DNA of 64,000 nt. Source: CAVXHV01 sp963761445. Its GTDB lineage: Bacteria; Planctomycetota; Planctomycetia; Isosphaerales; Isosphaeraceae. The position numbers were made by a program, and so were the translations under genes. Below are positions 37,630-47,372 of this stretch, one piece after another. The DNA lies in assembly GCA_963761445.1 (NCBI GenBank), contig CAVXHV010000009.1, forward strand, positions 620,001 to 684,000, read 5' to 3'. Below the pieces are notes generated by a model. It made no database searches. It was not told the origin of the DNA and saw nothing but the letters and a program-made list of their open reading frames with translations. Numbering within the stretch: position 1 is the first letter of the stretch; every line of letters starts with the position of its first letter.

Positions 37630-38060
37630 TGGCGCCGGGTCAACCAGGCGGCTGTCGCCGTTGGCACCCTTGCTGTCGTCGGTGCCTGCTTAAAGATTGC
37701 GAACGCTGGTTCCTGCCGCCTCGGCCACAAGCTGGTTACTGTACCGGCTTGTCGAGAAGCCGCCGGGCAATGGCGGTCCTGGTACGCCGGCCAGACTTAC
37801 AGAGCTACCAGCCAAGGCAAGGAACGCCGCCGAGAACAGGCCCGACGTCGTCGCGAGCGGCAACGGCAGCAATCAGCTCTTGCCGAGTCGGCGGCGCCAA
37901 CACTTCCCATCGATCCGACTTTACCGGTGATCGAAGCCCAGACCACCTCCGATTCGATACCGATTATCCCCGCAGGCACCCAGAGCGTAGGCCAGCGCCC
38001 AGACGAAATTCTTCCAGAATCTTGCGGTTTACCGTGCGGCAGGCCTGGGTGCTACGCAAC
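37630..38060 (+). pseudogene. Small Cys-rich transposon-associated protein (frameshifted)
   Basis: Two frames combine into one sensible protein. First CRRCLLKDCERWFLPPRPQA and GYC, then after a shift near 37745 ACREAAGQWRSWYAGQTYRA, TSQGKERRREQARRRRERQR and later CGLPCGRPGCYA. A CxxxC/YC...C finger followed by a very basic helix and a second Cys cluster is a type of small protein I have seen beside planctomycete transposases. Its 3' end runs into the IS4-type transposase gene on the other strand. It may be a DNA-binding accessory of the element. The identification is tentative. Confidence 0.4.
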
Positions 38061-39530
38061 GCCGATCACTGATTCGATTGATTCTTCAATTATCTCTTCT
38101 TCGCATAATAACTTAGGCCACCTCGACCGTGAGTTGCGAGTCCTCGATCTGCTGCTTTTGCTGCCACTGAAAATCTTCAGTCGCGGCGGGTGGGGAGCCG
38201 CATGCTTTTTTCGACGGTGTGGCTGTCTCTTCATCTTGGCACTGGTTCGCGCCCGACGATCTCGTCCAGTGTGTTGCAACCGCTCGGCGAAGCTGATTCG
38301 AAACACCGGCCTTCTGGCCGCGTCCAGCTCTCGGCGAATCTCCCGGAGCACTTCTGCCGCGCCGCATTTCAATTCATCCCGACCCGCTCGCTTCCCTCCC
38401 ACCTTCAAGGCCAACGCCCCTTGCCCCAACAAGAGCTGGCACGCCAAAAGGGAAATCTCGGCTTCTCGCACGACCATCGGTGCGGTCTGGCTCACCAGTC
38501 GCACATCTTTAACTACCCGCTTGTATGTTCTGAAAAAACATTCACTTTCCCACCTCATCCGGTAGAGGCGACCCGCCAATTCCACGGGCAATCGCTCGGG
38601 GTCCATGACGTTGGTGACCAACCACACGTCGTTCTTGCGCTTCCGGCCCGTAACTCGGATGACTCGTACTCGCAACGGCGGCTGGCTCTTTTTCTCGGCC
38701 TGGTCAGTCCAGTACCAGAACTCTCCCTCGGCGAATCCCGTCAGCTCGACCATTTTCAGGCTGTAGAGTTGTGCGTGTGAAGAGAGCCGGATCAGAAACG
38801 AGCACTCCTGCTTGAGCAATTTACTGATCACCTCGTAACCCACGTAACCGGCGTCGCAGACCAAAAGCACGCTCTTGAGAACCGCTTGGGGGAGAGTCTC
38901 CAAAAGCTCGATCAAGTAGCGGCGTTCCCCTGTTTTGGATGTCCCCAATCGCCAGGACCAGAGTACCCCGGTAGTCAAACTGACCAACGCGATGACCCAA
39001 AGCGTCGGTGGCGATTTGTCCTTGCTCGATTTTCCCAAGTTCTGTTCCAACTCCACGGTGCGAGGACATTCCATCCGCGACCCGTCACACCCCAACGGAA
39101 GCCAACCGCCCAAGGTCATGCGGACGTACAAGAGCTGGAAGACTTGCCCACGCACGGCATCGCAAAATGCCCACCAGACGGGCATCGGCAAACGCAGAAT
39201 CGCCCTGCAAAACCCGCTGTATGCCTTTCCCGGTCGCTGTCGCTTGGGGCAATGGACCTGGACGTAGAAGGCCCTGGAGAGCACGAACCGGTCGGCATCA
39301 GTCTCCCCGGCACACCAAGTCATGATTGTGCCAATCACGATGAGGGGTTGCAGTGTCCAGCGAACCCCCTTCCGGCATCCATGCTCGCTTGCGGCTTGTT
39401 TGACTTGTTTCCAAACACCGGGGGTGAGAAACTGTCGCATCGAACCAGAGAGCGACTTGGAACGCTCTGCTCGCTGTTTTGCCCGTTTGGCAGTTGCGCC
39501 CGACGCGGAAGCCGAACACTGTGCAGCCAT
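38052..39530 (-). mobile_element. IS4-family-like DDE transposase
   Basis: About 490 residues from ATG 39530 (MAAQCSASASGATAKR). The catalytic core shows the first Asp in LPLGCDGSRMECPRTVELEQ, the second in VLLVCDAGYVGYEVISKLLK, and the Y-R-E-K signature in LYRMRWESECFFRTYKRVVK. The N-terminal SMRQFLTPGVWKQVKQAASE and WTLQPLIVIGTIMTWC are usual for this group. The last ~70 residues are very basic and end in an acidic stretch; a frameshift there cannot be excluded. I could not find terminal inverted repeats by eye. Otherwise the gene is intact. Confidence 0.8.
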
Positions 39531-40103
39531 GAGACCGTCCTTGTATTCATGGGGGGTTTGTCCAGACCCGCACCCATGATGACAGGAGACGGTCTCATGT
39601 TTTAGGCCAATTTCCTCAACGAGGGCTGGCTCCAAGCCGTTGCCAGCAAACAACTCCCCGAAGTGAGGACCCTAATCCGTCGTCGGCGTTGGGTGCTACG
39701 TCCTCTTCTTGCCCTCGCCTCGTTCTCCTGATCAGCATTTCTGTTCCAGCTCATGCCGCCAGGCGTTACGACGAGTTGACAGCCGCCGAGCTCGACGGAG
39801 TGGTGGAGCTGGTGCTCGCCGCGCGGAGCCAATCACAGGAAGCGTACATCCTGGACCAACCGCGGCCTGCCTTGCAGCAAGCGCGGCAGCAGGAGGGATG
39901 GGCCTGGGACCCTCGACTCAGCATCGCGGGCAATCGCGTTGCGCGACGCTACCGGTGTGTTGGACGGCCTGGGCCGCATGGAGGTCTGGCTACAAAGTCA
40001 GGGCCGCGCCGGCCTGACGCCCTGCGATCGTCTGGTGCTGACGCCGGCCTTTTCCCGGCTGGCTCGCGATGCTCACAACGTGGCCACTCTTGCGGAAGAC
40101 TTG
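39531..40103. other. Region between two insertion sequences
   Basis: Contains plus-strand open frames without a supported start. One reads RRYDELTAAELDGVVELVLA and another, directly before the IS21 gene, LDGLGRMEVWLQSQGRAGLT, CDRLVLTPAFSRLARDAHNV. These look protein-like but I cannot assign them; they may be remnants of an older gene into which the elements inserted. Confidence 0.3.
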
Positions 40104-41647
40104 ATGGGGGAGCTCCAAACCCATGACCGAGCCAAGCGCAATGAAATCATCAGTCGCTGGCGAGCCGGTTCCTCGATCCGGAAGATCGCCCGTGAATTGG
40201 GAATGGCCCGGAACACTGTTAGCGGGGTGCTGGCTCAGATCGAAGCCCAGCGGACCGGTCATGAGGGCTCGCCCGTTCGGAGGCGGCCCAGCCGTCTCGA
40301 TCCTTTTGAGCCGTTCATCCAGGAACTGCTGGGTCGATATCCCGACCTGACCGCCGTGCGGCTCCTGGAAGAGCTGCGCGAGCGAGGTTTCACGGGTGGA
40401 TATACCCTGGTCCGCCAGCGGCTCGGGGTGTTGCGTCCCCGCTCTACGCCGCTTCCGGTGGTCCGCTTCGAGACGGCGCGAGGTGCCCAGGCTCAGATGG
40501 ATTACGCCGTCTACGACCTCGACTTCACTAGTGAAGGCCGACGTCGCATCAATCTGTTCAGCTACCTCTTGGGCTACTCGCGACGGCAGTACCTCCGCTT
40601 CGTCGAGTCCCAGGACATGACGACTACTCTCCGTGAGCACTTGCGGGCCTTCGAGCATTTGGGGGGCGTGGCAGCCACCTGTTTGTATGACAATATGAAA
40701 GTCGTCGTGACGGGCTACGAGGATGACATGCCGGTCTACAACTCGCGGTTCCTGGCGTTTGCCACCCACTACGGCTTCCGACCGGTGGCCTGCCGACCCC
40801 GGCGGCCCAGACGAAAGGGAAGGCGGAACGCCCCTTTTACTATGTGGAAACCAGCCTGTTCAACGGCCGCACTTTCTCCTCACTCGATCACCTAAATGAA
40901 ATGACCGTGTGGTGGTTGGCCCATGTCGCCGACGTGCGCCGACTGCGGGAAGCCAAGAAGACACCCTTACAGTTGCATGCGGAAGAGCAGCCTCATCTGA
41001 TCCCGCTGCCAGCCCAACCGTATGACGTTTCCCCTGTGGTCTATCGCATGGTCAACGTCGAGGCTGGTCACGTACTGTCAGAACGGATACTCGGTGCCGT
41101 GGCGTTACATCGGCAGCATGCTGCCGGTGCGGATCACCGAGAAGGAACTGATCGTCTACGGTCCGCAGGTCGAGGAGATCGCTCGACACGTGCTGCTGCC
41201 GGCCACGGCCACTGGGCAACGGGTTGTGCATAAAGAGCACAGACCCGTCGAGGATGCTCGACGGCGGCAAGCACAGTTGGAGGAACGGTTCGGCGAACTG
41301 GGAGAGCCGGGCTGTCGATTCCTGGAGGGTTTGTTCCGCGTTCAGCGTTACGGCAAGGACCAGCGCAGCGGGTGCTGGCCTTGTTGGGAAGCTACGCCCA
41401 GGCGGACCTGATCGCGGCGCTGGAGCGAGCCGTGCGGTACGGCGCGTCTTCCACGCGGCCGTCGAACGATCCTCTCGGCTCAAGCCGTCCTAGAACCATC
41501 CTGGAGGTGCTGGCCGAAGAAGAACGGCGGCAGATACCCCCCTGGCTGGGTGAGGACTTGGTGTCTCCCCGGCCGACGTCGGTCTACCAATACCTCTGCG
41601 AGTCGGAACCCCACGATGCCGAGAAACCACCCACCCGCGTCCGGTGA
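40104..41647 (+). pseudogene. IS21-family transposase IstA, frameshifted
   Basis: ATG 40104. An N-terminal HTH (EIISRWRAGSSIRKIARELG, MARNTVSGVL) is followed by an rve integrase core with QAQMDYAVYDLDFTSEGRRR and GGVAATCLYDNMKVVVTGYE, the spacing expected for IstA. Frameshifts near 40803 (Q-T-K-G-K-A-E-R-P-F continues in another frame), 41085 and 41372 break it. The remaining C-terminal pieces (SMLPVRITEKELIVYGPQVE, ALLGSYAQADLIAALERAVR, ERRQIPPWLGEDLV) are still in order. At least three shifts make it non-functional as read. Confidence 0.8.
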
Positions 41648-41783
41648 CGCCAGTCCGACGGAGCTGCGCCGGCAGATCATTGAAGATTTTCAGGCGATGC
41701 GCGAGTTCCTCTCCGGCTCTGTAATTCCCCGATCACCCCACGGTAGCTTCACCCAGCAAGACGCGGCGGCTCGATTGGCCTGA
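41604..41783 (+). pseudogene. IstB-like 5' remnant
   Basis: Directly after IstA a frame gives TELRRQIIEDFQAMREF, resembling the start of IstB-type ATPases (L..dfraLrlpl), then loses similarity within about 20 residues. The ATPase gene needed for IS21 transposition is therefore missing. Confidence 0.4.
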
Positions 41784-41869
41784 TAATGGCTGAGTTTCTG
41801 ACCGCTACCGACAGGTTGTGAGCGAGGAAGATGGGGAGGCAGCGTGGCCTGTGTCCGCTTCTGCCTGCG

Positions 41870-43180
41870 CGGGCGAGTTGTATGCTGACTTAACCGTCGG
41901 TCCCGATGTTGCGAGCGCCGGTGCGCGGGAGGCGAATTCCAAGCTCAGCTGCCCGGGGTTAACTCTTCGGAGGTGGCTTCATCGTTTCGCGGGATGAGGC
42001 GGTTCAGGTCGGTCTCGGCGGCCGCCCCTGAGCTTGCTGACGATTCGGCCGTTCAGAAATGGTCGCGATATCACGCAGACCGGACGCGACGTCCTTGTAA
42101 TCGACCTCTTGGCCTCCCCGAAAAGGACGTGCGGGCTAAGTTTCCGGAGGTGTTTCAGTGGGTTCTTCAGCACGTGAAGCCGGAGCGCGAGCACAACAAT
42201 GGGAAGTCCTACAGGGACAGGTGGGTGTTCGGCGAACCGGGGCCGTCTTTCGCGGTGCGCTGGTCGGGCTACGACGGAACATCGTCACGCGGGAGACATC
42301 TAAGCATCGCTTCTTTGTCTTTCTTCACATTTTCGTCATCGCCGAGGGCTCTTGATCACGAGGCGTTCGAGGACGCCTTCTTCCTTGGTGTTGTCGAGTC
42401 GTGTTCACGTAACGTTGTTCGGCTCCTTCGGGCGGACGCCTCGGTGTGGAGATGATCCGCGTTACAACAAAACGCGGTGTTTCGATGGTTTCCCTTTCCG
42501 GAGTGCACCGACGAGCAGAGGGGACATGTTCGCCGACCAAGCGGAGCGTATTGACGACGATCGCAAGGAGAGGCAGGCTCTGTACCCCGAGATCGAAATC
42601 ACCGACATGTATAACGTCGTCGAGAAACTGCGTTCGGGGGACGCTCTCGGTAGGAGAGGGTCGTTCACGAGCAGGGTGTAGTCTCCGTTTTCAAGCAACT
42701 CCAGACGAGGCTCGACGCGGCGGTTTTTGACGCTTACGGCTGGCCTCACGATCTCGCTGACGAGGAGATCTTGCAGCGACTCGGTCGGGTTAATCACGAA
42801 CGAAAGGCGGAAGAGGAGCGCGGCCTGATTCGGTGGCTTCGACCGGGATATCAGAATCCTGGGGGTGCGAAGCCTGCTGCGGCGACGCAGGTAGGGCTGC
42901 CGATTTCTGAGGGCGAGCCAGAGCCCGCCGTCGCGAAGGCGGTGAAGCGTTCGTGGCCCAAGACTCTGCCCGAGCAAGCCCAGGCGGTGCGGTCGGTCGT
43001 TGCCGGGCACCCGGATGGATCGACGCCCGAGCGGCCGGCCCGGCAGGTTCAGCCCGGGAGTGCAAGCTCGTCGGGGAACTGCTGGACACGCTCGTCTCCC
43101 TCGGGCAGGCGCGGGGTGCTGGAGCCTGGGGGGTACGTCCGGACGTAGCTCGTGCGGCGCGATGGCGCGTCGTCAGCCAT
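41870..43180 (+). pseudogene. Remnant of a type IIG-like restriction enzyme/DNA methyltransferase (C-terminal half)
   Basis: Scattered over three plus-strand frames is the C-terminal specificity part of a large SAM-dependent DNA methyltransferase. In order: ADLTVGPDVASA near 41890, KFPEVFQWVLQHVKPEREHN near 42140, ETSKHRFFVFL near 42295, DDPRYNKTRCFDGFPF near 42455, TDMYNVVEKLRSGDAL near 42602, AVFDAYGWPHDL near 42720, RGLIRWLRPGYQNP near 42822, WPKTLPEQAQAV near 42958 and KLVGELLDTLVSLGQARG near 43060. At least five frameshifts separate them, and the N-terminal catalytic half is absent. It lies between the IS21 remnant and the tandem-repeat gene. This gene is truly decayed. Confidence 0.75.
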
Positions 43181-43294
43181 TGGGATGTCAACGGAGGCGA
43201 GATTGTGCCGCCCTCGTTTTGGGCGAGGCGCCGGTTAAGGACGATCCGCCAGCCAGCCCGCGAAGGCCCAGGTAAAGCGCGTTAGGAACCTCCG

Positions 43295-44787
43295 TCAGTT
43301 CTCACCAGGCGCGTCCGAAATCTGACCCGACTTACAAGTGGGCCAGCGGCCTGTGCGAGCGTGGTGGGCGTCGGCCCAGGCGAGGATTTGGTCGACGGTG
43401 AAGGGATCGAGGTGCTGTAGGTTGCGAACGCCGCGCTCGTTCTGGAGCAGTCGCGGAAGCGATGAGCCGCTGGGTAAGCCGCAGCCCGTCCGTTAGGGCG
43501 TAGTGGACGCGAAGCCAAGTTTCGCCGGGGCATCGGGAATTGATCCTGATCGACTTCGGCCACTTGCGGTGTCGCTCGTGATACGCATCGGCCCATCGGA
43601 GAATGTCCGAAATGGTCAAGCGGGGAAGGCTCATGTGGTTGCGCTTGCCGCGTTCTGCGCGAGGAGGCATGGCAGGGACGATCCGCCCGGCAGACCACGC
43701 GAGCCGTTATAGAGAGCGAGATGGATTGCACCCCAAGTTTCGTGGCGCTCCCGCAATAGTGCCCAAGCGCGCCGTTGGCCATTTTCCGGTGCGCGCAGGT
43801 GGCGTCGGCCCACGCGAGGATTTTCTCAACGTCAAGGGCAGGTGGGTGGGCTCGATCCCTGGCTCCGCGATGCGATACCAGGATTTGCGCGAGCGATGTG
43901 CCGCCGGGTAGGTTCCTTAGTCCTTCCTTGAGAGCCGAGTCCACCGCCAGCCAGGTCTCGGCCGGCGCTCGGGAATTGGGCCCGAATGGTAGGTGGGCCA
44001 CTCGGCAGTGCGCGAGCAATGCGCATCCGCCCATTCAAGGATTTGTTCCACGTGGAATGGAGGTAGGGCCTGCTTATTTCGTACCGCGCGATGCTCACTG
44101 AGCAAGCGGGGCAGGGACGAACCGCCGTGGAGTCCGCGTGTGCCGCGTCTGAGGGCGATGTCCACCTTTTCCCAGGTCTCTTCCGGCTGCGTTCCCGCAA
44201 TCACATTCCGATCGCGTTTTGGCCACGATCCCGTTCGTTCATGGTGGTAATCGGCCCAGGCCAGAATTTGTTCCTCGGTGAGGCAGGGCTGGTCGAAGCG
44301 ATGGAGAACGCCTCGCTCAGCGGCCAGCAAACGCGCCAGGGAGGAGCCGGAGGGGATATCGCCTCTGCCATTTACCAGAGCGAGTTCCACGCTGATCCAC
44401 CGCATTCCGCCGGTGTGCGGGATCGTCCCTGATTCTTTAGTCGGCCACTCGCCGGTTCGCTTGTGCCAGGCGTGGGCCCAGGCCAGGATCTGCTCGATGG
44501 TGAACCTTGAATCATCGCGATGGTATCGGCCACGCTTCGCCGCGAGCAGTCGCAGTAGAGTCGAGCTTCCTGAGAAACCACGTAGGCCGAAGGAGAGCGC
44601 CGCTTCCACGGCGAGCCAGGTCTCACCGGGCGATTCGGGAATTGGTCCCGATTCCGGCACGGGCCACTGGCCGGTGCGCAGCGTGGAAGCTGTCAGCCCA
44701 GGCGAGGATCTCATCTTCGGTCAGGTCGGGCGTCTCGCCGCGGAGCTCCAGGTCGGCCGACACGGCGGCGCGGAGAAGCCGAACCAT
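43295..44787 (-). CDS. Protein of seven tandem ~67-residue repeats (frameshifts)
   Basis: Reconstructed from ATG 44787 (MVRLLRAAVSADLELR) to TGA 43295, about 495 residues in seven repeats. A clear copy is LTEEQILAWADYHHERTGSW, then PEETWEKVDIALRRGTRGLH and GGSSLPRLLSEHRAVRN. The consensus is I-L-x-W-A-D-x-x-H-x-R-T-G-x-W-P, then S-G-x-I-P, then G-E-T-W-x-x-V-x-x-A-L-x-x-G-x-R-G-L-x-G-G-S-S-L-x-x-L-L. The frame changes near 44690, 43980, 43760 and 43470. The last copy ends at DAPGEN. The pattern is reminiscent of helicase-associated repeats (W...G.WP), which bind nucleic acid, but I cannot equate them. No catalytic domain is visible. Confidence 0.65.
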
Positions 44788-45267
44788 GCATTGGGCCTTT
44801 GCTCGTCTTGATGCTGGGACGGGTCCTTTGGCGTAGGCCCTGGGATTCGCCTTCGGGACGTGACAGGAAGATCGACTTCGCGGTGATGCCTTGCCATTGT
44901 CATCGACACCGAACTGTGTGGTCGGAGCCGGTCATCGAGGATGTTACGGTATTTTATCGCAATCGTTGCATGACTCAACCGCCTAGCCACGATTGGGCCA
45001 ATCGTCGCGCATGGCGCAGGGAGCCGCTCGAGTGTGGGGGAGCGACCTGGGATGGCGCGGCAGATCGACTCATGATGCCGGCGCAGCTTGAGGAGGAATC
45101 GTCAGGCTGAAGGCCTGACCTCCCTTCGCGCGAAATTCGCCGGAGGGGACTTGGCGTGGCGGGCACCGTCGTTCGCGCGTCAAGGCGTAGGTTGGCTCGG
45201 TATCGCGACTGAAGAATGCAAGCTTCTCAACGATGTTTGCCCCGAATTTCTCGCCGAGTGAACACGC
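44788..45267. other. Non-coding stretch with a palindromic repeat
   Basis: 480 bases with no supported gene. At 45103-45124 it carries GTCAGGCTGAAGGCCTGACC, a variant of the palindrome also present at 55757. Confidence 0.4.
45103..45124. repeat. Short palindromic intergenic repeat, copy 1
   Basis: GTCAGGCTGAAGGCCTGACC. A close relative (GTCAGGCTGAAGCCTGACCT) occurs at 55757-55778. Both lie between genes. Confidence 0.55.
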
Positions 45268-45612
45268 TCACTTACCCTGAAATTCCCTCAGATCAAAAAC
45301 GTCAGGCTCGCTCACGACGCACTGCACAAGAAACTCTCCCTCCGTATAACCGCGGCGGAGACAGCTTTCGTACAAGTCAACTTGAGAGCTACAACAGCCG
45401 ATGGATCGATCACCGTGATAGGCTACCCATTCACGCGGGTGTTCGCGAAGCAACTGAGGAAGGTCGCGTCGAAAGGCTTTGAAAGCCTCGTCGATGGAAG
45501 GAGACGGGCGATCGTTAGTGGTGGACGCCTCTGGCCTCGAAGCGGTGGCAATAGCAATAGGTTCGCCCGGAATTCTCTGAGTCACGGTCTCTTTGCCCGT
45601 TTCGGAGATCAT
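45268..45612 (-). CDS. DUF5678-like protein
   Basis: 114 residues. The C-terminal 70 (AFRRDLPQLLREHPREWVAY, then HGDRSIGCCSSQVDLYESCL and RRGYTEGEFLVQCVVSEPDV) match the small DUF5678-type domain (F...LP.LL..H.G.WVAYHG....G......LY..C..RG....F.V). Such genes are common next to toxin-antitoxin loci in planctomycetes and cyanobacteria. The N-terminal 40 residues are low in complexity. It follows the RelE/ParE-like toxin on the same strand. Function unknown. Confidence 0.6.
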   Translation of the reverse strand: MISETGKETVTQRIPGEPIAIATASRPEASTTNDRPSPSIDEAFKAFRRDLPQLLREHPREWVAYHGDRSIGCCSSQVDLYESCLRRGYTEGEFLVQCVVSEPDVFDLREFQGK

Positions 45613-45711
45613 TGATTCACCGAGTTCTGGTCAATCCGTCGACAAATGTGGCAAGGGTCGCATCGCTGATCAGGCTGGCGCGGAGGTGATATTCCGACGT
45701 CGCACCGTGTT

Positions 45712-46038
45712 TTACTTCTGGATGTCCTCTGGCCTCACGGACTTCTCGCCAGGCCCTCTAACACACAGAATATGCACAGCGTCGTCGCGAAGCACGAATA
45801 AGGCCCGATAAGGCATGCCCCTCTTCGTTCCGAAGGGCATGCAGCGCACTTCCTCAGGAAATCGCGTTGACTCTGCTGCCAGACTGCAAGACTTCGGAAA
45901 CCTCTTAAGACGCTCCGTCGCGTCCCAAAATGACTGATACCAACGAGCGGCGCCGTCTGGGCTCCGTTCGGAAAGCCAGTTGAAAATGCGGTCAAGGTCC
46001 GCTTCGGTTTGGGCGGATGGCTGAATGCGGTAGCTCAT
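45712..46038 (-). CDS. ParE/RelE-type toxin
   Basis: 108 residues, full length: SYRIQPSAQTEADLDRIFNW, then LSERSPDGAARWYQSFWDAT, ERLKRFPKSCSLAAE and RCMPFGTKRGMPYRALFVLR with a final HILCVRGPGEKSV. The YRI...A..DL..I..WL..RSP..A.RWY and YRALF...V.VR.P patterns are typical of ParE-type toxins, which inhibit gyrase, or of RelE-type RNases. The family alone does not decide which. It starts 22 bp after the antitoxin stop. Confidence 0.8.
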   Translation of the reverse strand: MSYRIQPSAQTEADLDRIFNWLSERSPDGAARWYQSFWDATERLKRFPKSCSLAAESTRFPEEVRCMPFGTKRGMPYRALFVLRDDAVHILCVRGPGEKSVRPEDIQK

Positions 46039-46060
46039 GACCGAGGTGGGAGTCCATGCT

Positions 46061-46291
46061 TCAGGCGAAAGTCGCGATCAAAGTCTTCCAAGGGTCTTGT
46101 CCGCCCGGCCTCGACGTCGGCAAGTCCCTGATGAATTCCCGGATTGTATCCTCACGCTCTTCGTCGGTCTGATTTTCGATTTCCCAATTAACGAGGGCTT
46201 CGTCCAGGCTTGGCTCGGCTCCCCCGTTTGAGAGTTGCTCTTCGATGAACCCCTTGAATGCCCGTAAGTCATTGAATCGTTCCGTGGCCAT
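46061..46291 (-). CDS. Putative antitoxin to the ParE-type toxin
   Basis: 76 residues from ATG 46291 behind GAGGGG (MATERFNDLRAFKGFIEE). The middle (LSNGGAEPSLDEALVNWEIE, then QTDEEREDTIREFIRDL) is acidic and helical, as expected of a partner of ParE/RelE toxins that carries a DEALxxWE helix. It lies directly upstream of the toxin on the same strand. A longer frame upstream exists but has no ribosome site. Confidence 0.65.
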   Translation of the reverse strand: MATERFNDLRAFKGFIEEQLSNGGAEPSLDEALVNWEIENQTDEEREDTIREFIRDLPTSRPGGQDPWKTLIATFA

Positions 46292-46678
46292 GGTCAAACC
46301 CCTCGGGAGACCGCGATCGATGAGTGTGATTTCCTTCGGCGTGCGGATCTTCCGCTGGCGTGCGTCGTGTGTGTTCATTGATTCTAGATGATTTTTCGGC
46401 ACGAGCAAAGCCGGACTGTGAGTCGGTTCTGATCGCTGACGACGTTCGCTTGTCTCGTTGGTCGGGCGGAGACGGACGACCGAATGCTGCCTGCGGCGGT
46501 CTCGCGGACTCACGGGGGCGGCAGCCCCCCTCCGCCGCCTGCTGCGTGGGTTTTGCCACGTGATCGTGAGATAAGGTCCACGCGTGGCACTCCACGTCAT
46601 CCGATTTTGCGATCTGGAAGAATACACGAGTCTTTCGAGCGGCGAGCACCACCTGCTGCCACGCCCTAGGCGGTGTTG
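46292..46678. other. Intergenic region with interspersed repeat, copy 3
   Basis: No gene is supported. The bases 46438-46500 match the core of the interspersed repeat seen at 35376-35440 (CGTTGGTCGGGCGGAGAC, then GACCGAATGCTGCCTG). Confidence 0.5.
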
Positions 46679-47090
46679 TTACGTGATCCAATCAGCGAGA
46701 GCAAGGCCCGGAATCGCCGCGTAGTCCGCAGTGTTGTGCGTGACCATTGTCAATCCGTGGCAGCGCGCTCAATCCGCGGCCTCCGGACGCGGGCAGCTTC
46801 CGCTGGCGTCGCGTCCATTCGAGATCGTTGTCGAGCGCATCGACGTCTTCAACCCAACCGCCGAAGGACCGCCTCAACCCCTCGGGTACAAGAGCATCAT
46901 TGCGGATGGGTTCGAGGTCTGCGGTTGTCAGTTCCGGGTGAAGCTGCCGTAGCCCATCGTCCGTTCGACCCACCGCCAGTTGCACCAAGTCGTCAACGAG
47001 AAGTCGCGTACCCCTGATCACAAATTTGCCAGGCATGACCGACGCATCCACCACAAATCGGTCGAGCCAAGCCGGGTGCGGATCGAGTGA
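46679..47090 (-). pseudogene. Decayed DUF433-VapC module
   Basis: Near 47040-46880 the minus strand reads LDRFVVDASVMPGKFVIRGT, then RLLVDDLVQLAVGRTDDGLR and LHPELTTADL. This is the DUF433 pattern (dp.v..G.pvIrGTR..v..lv....G.t...l...yP.Lt..D) without a start codon. At 46679-46760, in another frame, HGLTMVTHNTADYAAIPGLA then LADWIT and a stop form the C-terminus of a VapC-type PIN toxin. Both halves are incomplete, so this is the remnant of one or two modules. Confidence 0.6.
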
Positions 47091-47157
47091 AGACGCGAGG
47101 GTCGGCGCCAGGCTGTACGTCCGGTGCGATTGGCTCCTGATCCAGGCGTATGGTTTT

Positions 47158-47372
47158 ACTGTCGTAGTGCAACCGCAACCCGCAGACATGGCCGGAAGGC
47201 AGTAATCGGGACGGAGGGCGGAGGACGGGAAACAGGGCGGAGCGTGCAGGATCGAACGCGGCCTGCGGCCATTCTTGATCGGGGATTAGGATTAGGATTA
47301 CGAGCACGAGCGCCAGCTGGACTGCGAGCCTGACGACGTTCGTTTGTCTCGTTGGTCGGGCGGAGGATCGCC
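47158..47372. repeat. Interspersed DNA repeat, copy 2
   Basis: Parallels copy 1 at 35125-35440. Shared blocks are CGTAGTGCAACCGCAACCCG (47162), AACGC-GCCT-CG-CCATTCT (47258), the GGATTA microsatellite (47284-47302) and CGTTGGTCGGGCGGAG (47351). Confidence 0.65.

Noticed and set aside
37411..38565. A 384-residue plus-strand protein
   Set aside because: Only 37630-38060 shows protein-like conservation, and that needs two frames. The rest is non-coding or antisense to the transposase.
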